Below are positions 6,573 through 13,963 of a DNA stretch of 24,408 nucleotides, one piece after another. Below the pieces are notes generated by a model that was given only the letters and a program-made list of their open reading frames with translations, did not search any database and was not told the origin of the DNA. Source of the DNA: SBAX01 sp043806315 (lineage in GTDB: Bacteria > Planctomycetota > Phycisphaerae > UBA1845); contig JAZDHF010000116.1 of NCBI GenBank assembly GCA_043806315.1, forward strand, positions 1-24,408, read 5' to 3'. A program made the translations under genes and the position numbers. Positions within the stretch are counted from its first letter, which is position 1. Every line of letters starts with the position of its first letter.

Positions 6573-8330
6573 CTACGGCTTCTTGCCGCTTTGGGATTGT
6601 CCCGCGGCACCGCCCGAACCCGACGCTCTGTCTCGCCGCGTCCGTCCGCCCGGCGGCGTGCCCGCAGCGCCGCCGGCAGGCGCTTGCCCGCTCTGCGGCT
6701 GCGCGGCTGCGCCGTCAGCGGGCGGTCGGCGTCCGATGCGCTTCACGGCGTCGGCCTTGTCGCCCGGCGCGGCGTCCGGGATCGCCCGTTTGTCGTCGTC
6801 GGAAAAGGCCAGGCGGATTTTGTCGCCCGCGGAGAGCCCGTCGGCGATCTCCGCCCATTCCGTCCCGATGGCGCCGGTTTGGACGGGAACATAGGCCGTA
6901 CCGGATCCGCCGTCGCGGAACACATATCTCTGGCCGCCCTTGGTATAGAGGGCCTGGACCGGCACCGCCAGCTTCCCCTCCACCGTCTCGACCATGATTT
7001 CCGCTTGGGCCGTGACGCCCGGCTTGAGTCGGTCCTCGGTCGGGTCGAGGGTGATCTCGGTCTCGTATTCCTTGAGGTCGGGATTGAGCCAGCCACTCTT
7101 GCTGTCCGCGAGGGCGGCAATCTTGGTCACACTTCCAGGGAAGCGCTTTCCGGGTAGACCCTCCACACTGACCATCGCGGACTGCCCGAGGTGGAGCTTG
7201 TCGGTCTTGGCCTCATGAACGCGCACCACCGCCGTCATCTTGGACGTGTCCGGGAGCTGCATCAGAATCTGCCGCTCGATGACCGACGCTCCCACCTTCA
7301 TCTGTGATTCGGACATTCCCCACCGCCTGTCTTCATTGTAGTAAACGACGAACCCCTGGGTCGGGGCGAAAATCCGGCATTTCTCCTTCTGCCCGCGTAG
7401 CTTCGCCAATTTGTCCTGGGTAAGGGCGAGTTCCTTTTCCTTGCCTTCCGAGGCGCGGACCTTCTTGACCTCCTCGGCCTCGGCATTCTTTTTCACCCGC
7501 TCGCATTCCTTCGTCGCCTCCTCGAGGTCCGATTGCTTCTGCCGCAATTCGGCGACGTGGGTGTAGGTCTCCAACACTTCGATCGCCTTGTTGGCTTTGT
7601 CCAAGTCCCACTGGGCCTTCTTGAAGTTGAATTCGTCCTCTTGGTACTCCGTTTGGGTAATGAACTTCTTGGCGTACAGCTCCTTGGAGGCGTTGTAGTC
7701 CTGGTCGCGGCGTTGCAACGAAATGGTGGCCTGTTCGATCGCGATCCGGGCGTCCTTCAGCTTTTGCTCCCAGTCGCCCTTCTCATATTTGTCGAGTTCC
7801 AGCCGCTTCAATTCGATCTGCAGTTCGGCCTTGCGGATGTTGCTGGCGTTTTGGTCACGCTGAATGTCCAGTTCCGTCTTCGCCGCTTCGAAGGCGGTGA
7901 TAGCGTTGCTCTCTGTCAGCTCCTCCTGCCGGATACGCTCCACGATTTCGTCGCTGGCGAGTTCCACCAACAGGTCGCCTTCCTTCACGTTGGTCCCCTC
8001 GTCGATGAGGCTGATGATGGTGGACTTCCCCTCGACCTCGCATTTGATGTCGGTGGATTTGGCGGCCTTGAGTTCACCTTTTTCCTTGAGGGCAACCGTG
8101 AAGGTTTGCGGGGCCACAGTGAACTTATCCACGTTGGCGATGTACGTCGCAGCGCGCGTCCAACTTGTGGTCGCCCAAACGACGGCGGCCAGCAGGCCGA
8201 CGATCACAACCCCAAACGTAAGTTGTAACGTGCGGCGTCGACCGGCCGCGGTGGCGCGAGAAGCCCGCGTCGCAGCGCTCCCGCTGAGGGCCGGGGCGAC
8301 GGGTGGAACCGAAGTCAGCGTCGTGGTCAT
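6573..8330 (-). CDS. HlyD/MacA-like periplasmic adaptor subunit
   Basis: This 585-aa membrane-fusion protein would bridge an inner-membrane transporter and a TolC-like channel. Residues 36-55 form one membrane anchor. A split lipoyl/barrel-sandwich domain follows (VEGKSTIISLIDEGTNVKEGD and, later, CRIFAPTQGFVVYYN). Between them lies a long charged coiled-coil hairpin of about 200 residues, longer than in typical MacA. Then come beta-barrel (LGQSAMVSVEGLPGKRFPG) and membrane-proximal (GKLAVPVQALYTKGGQRYVF) domains. The last ~75 residues are a Pro/Gly/Ala/Gln-rich, probably disordered tail. I chose ATG 8330 because AAGGGGG lies 8 nt upstream; an in-frame ATG at 8357 is nearer to nothing ribosome-site-like. 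The gene belongs with the ATPase 11 nt downstream and the TolC-like gene upstream. Confidence 0.93.
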   Translation of the reverse strand: MTTTLTSVPPVAPALSGSAATRASRATAAGRRRTLQLTFGVVIVGLLAAVVWATTSWTRAATYIANVDKFTVAPQTFTVALKEKGELKAAKSTDIKCEVEGKSTIISLIDEGTNVKEGDLLVELASDEIVERIRQEELTESNAITAFEAAKTELDIQRDQNASNIRKAELQIELKRLELDKYEKGDWEQKLKDARIAIEQATISLQRRDQDYNASKELYAKKFITQTEYQEDEFNFKKAQWDLDKANKAIEVLETYTHVAELRQKQSDLEEATKECERVKKNAEAEEVKKVRASEGKEKELALTQDKLAKLRGQKEKCRIFAPTQGFVVYYNEDRRWGMSESQMKVGASVIERQILMQLPDTSKMTAVVRVHEAKTDKLHLGQSAMVSVEGLPGKRFPGSVTKIAALADSKSGWLNPDLKEYETEITLDPTEDRLKPGVTAQAEIMVETVEGKLAVPVQALYTKGGQRYVFRDGGSGTAYVPVQTGAIGTEWAEIADGLSAGDKIRLAFSDDDKRAIPDAAPGDKADAVKRIGRRPPADGAAAQPQSGQAPAGGAAGTPPGGRTRRDRASGSGGAAGQSQSGKKP

Positions 8331-8380
8331 GGCATGGACCCCCTTGATGGTTTGCAAAACCGGGGCAAAATCCCACTCCC

Positions 8381-8409
8381 ACTATACCAGAATCGGTTCC
8401 CCGACACAA
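8381..8409 (-). promoter_or_regulatory. Candidate sigma70-type promoter before the adaptor gene
   Basis: On the minus strand TTGTGT (8409-8404), a spacer of exactly 17 bases and TATAGT (8386-8381) lie in the 129-nt gap between the TolC-like gene and the adaptor. Transcription would start near 8374, giving a leader of about 45 nt. This would let adaptor, ATPase and small gene be expressed separately from the channel. Confidence 0.5.
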
Positions 8410-8459
8410 AGCCCGTGACCGTGGAATGTTGTGTGAAACGCCCGTGTAACGGCCGGGGG

Positions 8460-10301
8460 TCATGGGCCGGTCGGCTTGGCAGGCTCCGGCTCCTCCGGCC
8501 GCTCCCATCGACCATCGTCCGTCACGCGGAGCGTCTCCGTGTCGCGACGGAACTCCAGGATGGCGTCTCGGTAGGCGGCGACGGCGCGGGCATAGCTATT
8601 TCGGGCGGCCAGGAGGTCGTTTTCGGCATCGACGACGTCGCGGTTCGTGCTCTTTCCCAGGTCATATTGTGCTCGGGCGGCATCCAGCCGCAATTGGTTC
8701 TCGTCGACGCTGAGGGCCTGGATGGTCCGCAGGTTCTCCTGCTGGGCGATCCGGCGGATGGCGCTGCGGACATCGGCCCGGACAGTATCCGCAGTCCGGT
8801 CGTAGTCCCGTTCGGCCTTGCGCATCCCGATCAATGACGCCCGATAGGCGTTGCGCTCCTTCTTTCGATCGTCCAGGCGCAGCTCGACGCCGCCCCGCCA
8901 GGTCGTCCGGTCCGTGTTGTAGCTCGTGGAGCTAAGGTGCGCCGGGTCGGTATCCAGGGTCGCGCTCCCGCTGGCGTCGAGGTCGGGCAGGATTCGATTC
9001 TTCGCCACTACCACGCCCCGGCGGGCGTCGTCCACCTGATCGGCGGCATTGAGTAGGTCGAGCCGGTAACGGACGGCCACCTCCACCGCGGTGGCGACGT
9101 CCACGTCGGGCAGCAGGTCGTCCAGGACCTTGGCGTCTTCATCCGCATCCTGGTCGAGTACGTCAAGCAGGGCATCGACCGGCATCCCGATCGAAATCTT
9201 GAAGCGGTCGAGGGCGAAGGCGTATTGCTCCTTGGCGCTCACCAACTGCGCCTCCGCCTGCCGGAAGATGGATTGGGCGCGAGGAGCTTCGAAGACATCC
9301 TTGCTCTGCCCCATTCGGCTGATGAAATCGGCCTTCTCCCAGTCATTGCGGCGGCTTTGATAACTACGGTACGTGTTGGCGATCGCCATCTTGAGCTGCT
9401 GAAGGTTGAAGTACGCGGCCGAAGTATCGACCAAGAACGATCGACGGAAGCGTTCATAGGTGCGGACGGCGTAGATCAACTCACGTTCGGCTGCGTAGCG
9501 CGATTCGTAGGCGACCTTTCCCGCGCCGCGGAACAGGGGGATGTTGGCCTCCAAGATGACATTGCCCGACTCGCCGGACGTGGTGTGTACACCCAGGTCG
9601 CGCATCAGGTTGTTGATAACCCTGGCCGTCACCTCGCCGCCGTACGGCAGTTTCTGCGTTGCGGCGACGTTGCTCACTGCGGACATGGCCCGATCGAAAT
9701 CGCGCACCTGCCCGAAGTCGGCGAACTCGGTCTGCACGGAGGTCACGAACTGCGGCGTCCAGAGGTGTCGTTCGAGGGTCAAGTCCAGGGCCGCGATGTA
9801 GAGAGCCTCCTTGGCATCCTGGACGTCCCGGGCGTGGTGCATGGCATAGGCGAGCGCCTCGCGCAGGCCGAGGACCGTGACTTGCCCGCGCTCCTCGTCC
9901 GTGAAGATGTTCTCGGAGGGTTGACTAATGCCCGCCGGTTGGACGCCGGTGGGTTGCATCCGAACCCCAAGCGCTAGAGCGGGGTCTTGGCCCGTCGCTT
10001 GCGCTCCGGGTTCGGACGGAACGGCGGCACTCGTCTCCCCGCGATTCCGTGGTCTACGGAAAGCCTCGGGAAGGTCCGGCTCCGTCGGGTGGGGCGTGAA
10101 ACTGTACATATCGCCCGTTGTCGTGAGTTCGCCGGATTCCGGGCCGATGTTCGCGTCGGAGGTTGTGCCCAAAGCGGCCTTCTGCCGATCCTCGATCAAC
10201 CGATACACGCCGCGATCGGTGCGGTCGATGAGGTAGGATCGACAACCGGCGGCCAGTGACGTGAGGATCAGCAGCAGCGCAACCGCAGCGGGTCTGTTCA
10301 T
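8460..10301 (-). CDS. TolC-family outer-membrane efflux lipoprotein
   Basis: This 613-aa protein begins with a lipoprotein signal (MNRPAAVALL..., lipobox LAAGC, lipid-bearing Cys20), so I start it at ATG 10301 rather than at the outermost ATG 10415, which adds only Arg-rich text overlapping the upstream gene. An extra region of about 120 residues precedes the channel domain. Two OEP-type repeats follow, rich in coiled-coil (EALAYAMHHARDVQDAKEAL; later VAVRYRLDLLNAADQVDDAR), and the canonical C-terminal block QYDLGKSTNRDVVDAENDLL is present. It should form the outer-membrane duct for the adaptor encoded next. Residues 96-104 (SEPGAQATG) come from a 29-bp dispersed repeat, in the poorly conserved N-terminal part. 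It lies 107 nt after the ABC-2 permease gene. Confidence 0.93.
   Translation of the reverse strand: MNRPAAVALLLILTSLAAGCRSYLIDRTDRGVYRLIEDRQKAALGTTSDANIGPESGELTTTGDMYSFTPHPTEPDLPEAFRRPRNRGETSAAVPSEPGAQATGQDPALALGVRMQPTGVQPAGISQPSENIFTDEERGQVTVLGLREALAYAMHHARDVQDAKEALYIAALDLTLERHLWTPQFVTSVQTEFADFGQVRDFDRAMSAVSNVAATQKLPYGGEVTARVINNLMRDLGVHTTSGESGNVILEANIPLFRGAGKVAYESRYAAERELIYAVRTYERFRRSFLVDTSAAYFNLQQLKMAIANTYRSYQSRRNDWEKADFISRMGQSKDVFEAPRAQSIFRQAEAQLVSAKEQYAFALDRFKISIGMPVDALLDVLDQDADEDAKVLDDLLPDVDVATAVEVAVRYRLDLLNAADQVDDARRGVVVAKNRILPDLDASGSATLDTDPAHLSSTSYNTDRTTWRGGVELRLDDRKKERNAYRASLIGMRKAERDYDRTADTVRADVRSAIRRIAQQENLRTIQALSVDENQLRLDAARAQYDLGKSTNRDVVDAENDLLAARNSYARAVAAYRDAILEFRRDTETLRVTDDGRWERPEEPEPAKPTGP
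9989..10017 (+). repeat. 29-bp dispersed repeat, copy 2 (inside TolC-like gene)
   Basis: It is identical over 29 bases to 1007-1035. The flanks differ, apart from a shared tendency to GC richness. Confidence 0.85.
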
Positions 10302-10408
10302 GCGTCTCGAGGATTCCACGCGTGCTGCCAATCCCATCTTCGGGTAGGGATACCCGCAAAACGCGTGCCGCGTCAACGCGCAGACCCGCCGCCGCCTCCG
10401 TTTACTGG

Positions 10409-11506
10409 TTAGCAACGTAGGCTCTCTTGGGACACTCCTCTCCCCTTGAGGAGAGAGGCCGGGTGAGGGGTGATATCCGCAACTTTACCCTCACCCCAAC
10501 CCTCTCCCTGGGAGGGAGAGGGAGACCGCGAACCGACCTCGCGTTTTTGGAAGGCGGCGACGGCGATGCCGAGGATGCCCGTGGTGAGCAGCAATGCGTA
10601 GCCGGTGGTGTAGACGACGTAGGTCCACGTGACGGCCGTCTTCTCCGAGCCGGAGGTCAAACCGTCGATGATCCAGAAGGGTCCGACGTTGGGCACGGCT
10701 CGATAGGCGACGGCGGCGAGCGCCGATCCTTGCTCGTACTGTCCGAAGGCGTAGTCGGAGATGATTCCCAGGCCGAGTACGCCTGTGCAGATCACGAGCG
10801 TCATCAGTTGTCCGAATCGCGTCGAAGCGGCCACCGCCACAGCCGAGGTCACCAGGATCACGAGGAACACGAGATAGGCGGCGAAGACGATCTGCCCGCC
10901 GACGAACTTGCTGCCGAACGGGATCACGGCCCAATGCTTGTCGAGTTTGGCGACCAGCAGCACGCTGACGGTCAACAGCGCAGCGATGAAGGCGATCGCA
11001 CTGGTGGGGAAGTCTGTCCCATAAAAATAGTTGCAGAAGCCGGCCGCGACGAAGGCGAGAAGGAGACTGCCGAATCCGAACGCCAGGACCGGCGCGTCCC
11101 AGGGCTGGGTGCTGGTCTGCAACACTCCGTGCCGTTCGGCCAGCACAAAGACCAGGAAGCTCAGGTAGTACGCTACGACCAAGGCCGATACCAACCCCGC
11201 GAATTTGCCCAGAATGAACAGCGGACGACCGATCGGCTTGGAGATCACCGTGAGCACCGTTTTGTTCTCGATTTCTCGGCTGAGGACCCCGGCGGCGCTG
11301 AAGGCGGATAAGAACAAACCGCTCAGCAGCAACGTAGAGAGTCCCAGGTCGAGGAGGAGTTTGTCGTCGTCCTCGAGGGTGAAGCCCGCGAGGGAGACGT
11401 TGAGGATCAAGAGCCCCGCGGTGGTGAGCAGGATCACGCCGTAGATCGGCTGGCGGATCGTCTCCACGAAGGTGGTGGCGGCCAGGGCATAAAAGCGTTG
11501 AATCAT
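10409..11506 (-). CDS. ABC-2 type permease, orphan
   Basis: This is a 365-aa integral membrane protein with about six to eight hydrophobic segments. It starts with the ABC-2 pattern of an amphipathic N-terminus (ALAATTFVETIRQPIYG), TM1, a short loop, TM2, then the cytosolic coupling motif SREIENKTVLTVISKPIGR. That motif is close to the one in the second permease of this window (SDELVHRQIFLVMTKPIPR). ABC-2 permeases need a CcmA/DrrA-type ATPase. None is adjacent: the ATPase downstream in this cluster is LolD/MacB-type, and the CcmA-type one at 16307 has its own permease. The natural C-terminus is probably near residue 323 (FQKREVG). From about 328 on, the chain is translated palindromic repeat (SPSPSQGEGWGEGK and onward), so the tail looks acquired. 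Confidence 0.88.
   Translation of the reverse strand: MIQRFYALAATTFVETIRQPIYGVILLTTAGLLILNVSLAGFTLEDDDKLLLDLGLSTLLLSGLFLSAFSAAGVLSREIENKTVLTVISKPIGRPLFILGKFAGLVSALVVAYYLSFLVFVLAERHGVLQTSTQPWDAPVLAFGFGSLLLAFVAAGFCNYFYGTDFPTSAIAFIAALLTVSVLLVAKLDKHWAVIPFGSKFVGGQIVFAAYLVFLVILVTSAVAVAASTRFGQLMTLVICTGVLGLGIISDYAFGQYEQGSALAAVAYRAVPNVGPFWIIDGLTSGSEKTAVTWTYVVYTTGYALLLTTGILGIAVAAFQKREVGSRSPSPSQGEGWGEGKVADITPHPASLLKGRGVSQESLRC
10434..10524. repeat. Palindromic repeat at the 3' end of the permease gene
   Basis: CTCCTCTCCCCTTGAGGAGAG and TCTCCCTGGGAGGGAGAG are two hairpins, and the inner GGGTGAGGGGTGA pairs with TACCCTCACCCC across a central spacer. This gives a symmetric element of about 90 bp. It is a familiar dispersed-repeat type that yields SPSPSQGEG when translated, and it forms the last ~35 codons of the orphan permease. 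Confidence 0.85.
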
Positions 11507-11610
11507 CGGACGCCGATCAGCGGTCTCCAGCGGACCGTCCTGGTTCGAGAGCCGCGTTCGCTGCGTTCGACACCGGCCGGTTAGCCGCGGGTTGGCACTT
11601 GCAAAGCGTT

Positions 11611-11638
11611 ATTGTAAGCTGCCTTCGCGTTTCGGCAA
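11611..11638 (-). promoter_or_regulatory. Candidate promoter for the orphan permease / export cluster
   Basis: On the minus strand TTGCCG (11638-11633), a 16-base spacer and TACAAT (11616-11611) lie about 105 nt before the permease start. I saw no equally good pair facing the plus-strand SPFH operon in the 299-nt divergent gap 11507-11805. Confidence 0.4.
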
Positions 11639-11705
11639 GGCGGCGCGGACTGCGGAACCATGCTTACGGTACGTTCCAGTGCGTCGGAGGTTCACAGCAA
11701 CGTAT

Positions 11706-11769
11706 GTAGCGCCACCCCTCGTGGGTGGCGCAAGGCGTGATGTGCGCCGCCCACAAGGGGCGGCGCTAC
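11706..11769. repeat. Double-hairpin palindromic repeat upstream of the SPFH operon
   Basis: Two adjacent hairpins (GCGCCACCC / GGGTGGCGC and GCGCCGCCC / GGGCGGCGC) are enclosed by outer arms GTAGCGCC and GGCGCTAC. The layout is REP/BIME-like. It ends 36 nt before the first SPFH start codon, so it would lie in or near the mRNA leader. Confidence 0.85.
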
Positions 11770-11805
11770 GGTCCGGTTAATGTCGATCGCGTCATCGGAA
11801 CACGT

Positions 11806-13941
11806 ATGAACGAGCCCACTCGACCGGATGATCGCCGTGCCCAACATGTGGCCGCCCTGGGACTGGTCCTCCAGGCGGCCGCCTTCGGAACGCTGCTCGG
11901 CGTCGCGTACTCGTCGAAGTCACACGCCGTCGCCGCCGTCGCCCGGGTCATGCTGGCCGGGCTGCCCATCTGGTTCATCCTTTTTTTGATCTTCAAGCAG
12001 CTACGCCGCGTAGGGGCTGAGGAGTTGGAGACGGCCGAACTCCGCCGCACACGCGCGGAGGACGCCGCGGACCACATCTTCGAGCTGGACGACGAGGCCC
12101 TCCTCCTCGAGCAAAACCGTCTGCGGTGGATGGTTCGGTGGTTCCTGCCCACGACGACGGTGCTCGTCGCCCTGTTGTTGTTACTCGGTCACTTCATCGC
12201 CTGGGGTTGGTCGCTGGACAAGGCGTTCACCCCGGAGGGTCTGAGCCGCACGCAGCAGCCGACCCTGATGATGTGGTTCATCGTCGGCATCGGGTTCCTC
12301 TGCTTCCTCTATGCGCGATACGTCATCGCCCTCTCCCGCATCCCCAACTGGCGGATGCTTCGGGCCGGGGCGGCGTGTATGGCCGGCAATGCCTTCGCCT
12401 GCCTGGGGCTGGTCATCGCCTTGATGGCCGCGACCACCGCCGACTGGGCCGAACCGCTCTTCGCCTACCTGGTGCGCGTGGGCTTGATCGTGCTCGGCAT
12501 CGAGCTGACCGGCAACTTCATTCTCGATTTCTACCGCCCGCACACTCCCGGGGTCGTGCCGCGTCCGTCCTTTGACAGCCGCCTCCTCGGCCTCATCAGT
12601 GAACCCGGCGGCATCGCCAAATCCATCGCCGACGCGGCCAACTACCAGTTCGGCTTCGAGGTCAGCTCCACCTGGTTCTACCAACTGTTGCAACGGTGGA
12701 TGTTCCCCATCATGGTCGTGACCTTCGTCGCGGTCTTGGCGTTGACCGGAGTGGTGATCGTTGACGCCGACGAGCAGGTGGTGGTCGAGCGATTCGGCCG
12801 CCCGATGGCCGAGGCGGTCCGCGTGCTTCCGCCGGGGCTGCACGTCAAGTGGCCCTATCCGATCGACGTCGTGCACCGAGCGCCGGTCAAGCGCGTCCGC
12901 GAACTGGTGATCGGCGAAGCGACGGAGAAGGACGAGGAGGACCCGCGTAAGGCGATCCTCTGGACCGAGGCGCACGATTACCTCCCGGAGTTGATGCTGT
13001 TGGTCGCGGCGCCGAAGGTGCGGACGGAGGGTGAACCGTCGGCCCCCGGACGTTCTCCCGCCGCCGTGGGACCCTCTCGCGGCGGCACCGCCAGCGTGGC
13101 GGTCAGCCTGCTGATGGTGTCCCTGCCGATCGAATATCGGGTCAAGGACCTGAGCAAGTATTTGTATTCGTACGACGACCCGGTCCGGCTGATGGAAGCC
13201 GTCGCCTACCAATACCTGTCCGACTATGGTGCCGGGGTCGATATCGACGCCTTCATGGGTTCGGGCCGGACGACGCTCAACGACGATCTCAAGCGGCTCA
13301 TTCAGGACCGGCTCGATGCCCTGGACCTGGGCGTTGAGATCGTCTTCGCCGGGCTTCGCGCCGCCCATCCGCCGTCCAAGGAGGGCGTGGCCGCCGCCTT
13401 TCAGTCCGTCGTGACGGCGGAGACGAAAAAGGCCGCGACGATGGACGCCGCCGAGGGCGAAGCTCGTCGAATGCTCACTTCCGTCGCGGGCACCGAGGAG
13501 CGGGCCAGGGCGCTGGACGAGGCCATCCGCGCACGGGAAAAAGTCAACGCGGAGTCCGGCGCTGACCCCGCGGGCCTTGCGGAAGCCGACCGTCAGGTGG
13601 ACGAACTGTTGCTCGGCGATCCGGCGAAGGGAATCGGTCCGCCGAGCGGCGAGACCGCAACGCTGATCGCCAACGCGAGAACCTCGGCGAGCGAACTCAT
13701 CACCTTCGCGGCGACGCAGGCCCGGGCCTTCGGTACGGAAGTGGCGGCGTATCAGGCGGCCCCGGCGTTGTATACGCAACGCAAAATCCTCGAGATGTAC
13801 GCCGGAATCGGCGACGTCCGTAAGTATTTGATCGTCGGCAACCCGTCCAACGTGATCATCGAATACCAGACCGCCCAGGAAGGCGGGTTGGACAAGATTC
13901 TGTCCGAAGGTCTCGAAGCGGAGAAGAAGAAGGGCAAATAG
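11806..13941 (+). CDS. Polytopic SPFH/band-7 protein, HflK-like
   Basis: This 711-aa protein couples about seven hydrophobic segments to an SPFH domain. Segments lie at roughly 14-36, 42-64, 110-130, 150-170, 183-205, 212-232 and 300-325. The SPFH domain starts right after the last one: DADEQVVVERFGRP, LPPGLHVKWPYPID, VSLPIEYRVKD and LDLGVEIVFAGLRAAHPP, the last matching HflK. A charged helical region follows (AETKKAATMDAAEGEAR onward). E. coli HflK is about 420 aa with one anchor, so the N-terminal polytopic part is extra. HflK forms cage-like assemblies with HflC that limit FtsH access to substrates. I chose ATG 11806; the longer frame from 11725 merely translates the palindromic repeat. 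Residues ~411-428 are a Pro/Gly/Ser-rich insertion. It leads a six-gene operon, 22 nt before the next gene. Confidence 0.88.
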   Translation: MNEPTRPDDRRAQHVAALGLVLQAAAFGTLLGVAYSSKSHAVAAVARVMLAGLPIWFILFLIFKQLRRVGAEELETAELRRTRAEDAADHIFELDDEALLLEQNRLRWMVRWFLPTTTVLVALLLLLGHFIAWGWSLDKAFTPEGLSRTQQPTLMMWFIVGIGFLCFLYARYVIALSRIPNWRMLRAGAACMAGNAFACLGLVIALMAATTADWAEPLFAYLVRVGLIVLGIELTGNFILDFYRPHTPGVVPRPSFDSRLLGLISEPGGIAKSIADAANYQFGFEVSSTWFYQLLQRWMFPIMVVTFVAVLALTGVVIVDADEQVVVERFGRPMAEAVRVLPPGLHVKWPYPIDVVHRAPVKRVRELVIGEATEKDEEDPRKAILWTEAHDYLPELMLLVAAPKVRTEGEPSAPGRSPAAVGPSRGGTASVAVSLLMVSLPIEYRVKDLSKYLYSYDDPVRLMEAVAYQYLSDYGAGVDIDAFMGSGRTTLNDDLKRLIQDRLDALDLGVEIVFAGLRAAHPPSKEGVAAAFQSVVTAETKKAATMDAAEGEARRMLTSVAGTEERARALDEAIRAREKVNAESGADPAGLAEADRQVDELLLGDPAKGIGPPSGETATLIANARTSASELITFAATQARAFGTEVAAYQAAPALYTQRKILEMYAGIGDVRKYLIVGNPSNVIIEYQTAQEGGLDKILSEGLEAEKKKGK

Positions 13942-13963
13942 AGTCCTTGGGAGCCGCATTGCC

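Noticed and set aside
5842..8330. Complete MacAB-TolC system
   Set aside because: No MacB/FtsX-type membrane domain is encoded; the ATPase is a stand-alone 239-aa protein and the next gene is a small soluble one.
10302..10415. Upstream extension of the TolC-like protein
   Set aside because: It is Arg-rich, overlaps the end of the permease gene, and would bury a clean lipoprotein signal peptide.
11725..11805. Upstream extension of the first SPFH protein
   Set aside because: It is translation of the double-hairpin repeat; ATG 11806 gives a normal N-terminus before the first membrane segment.
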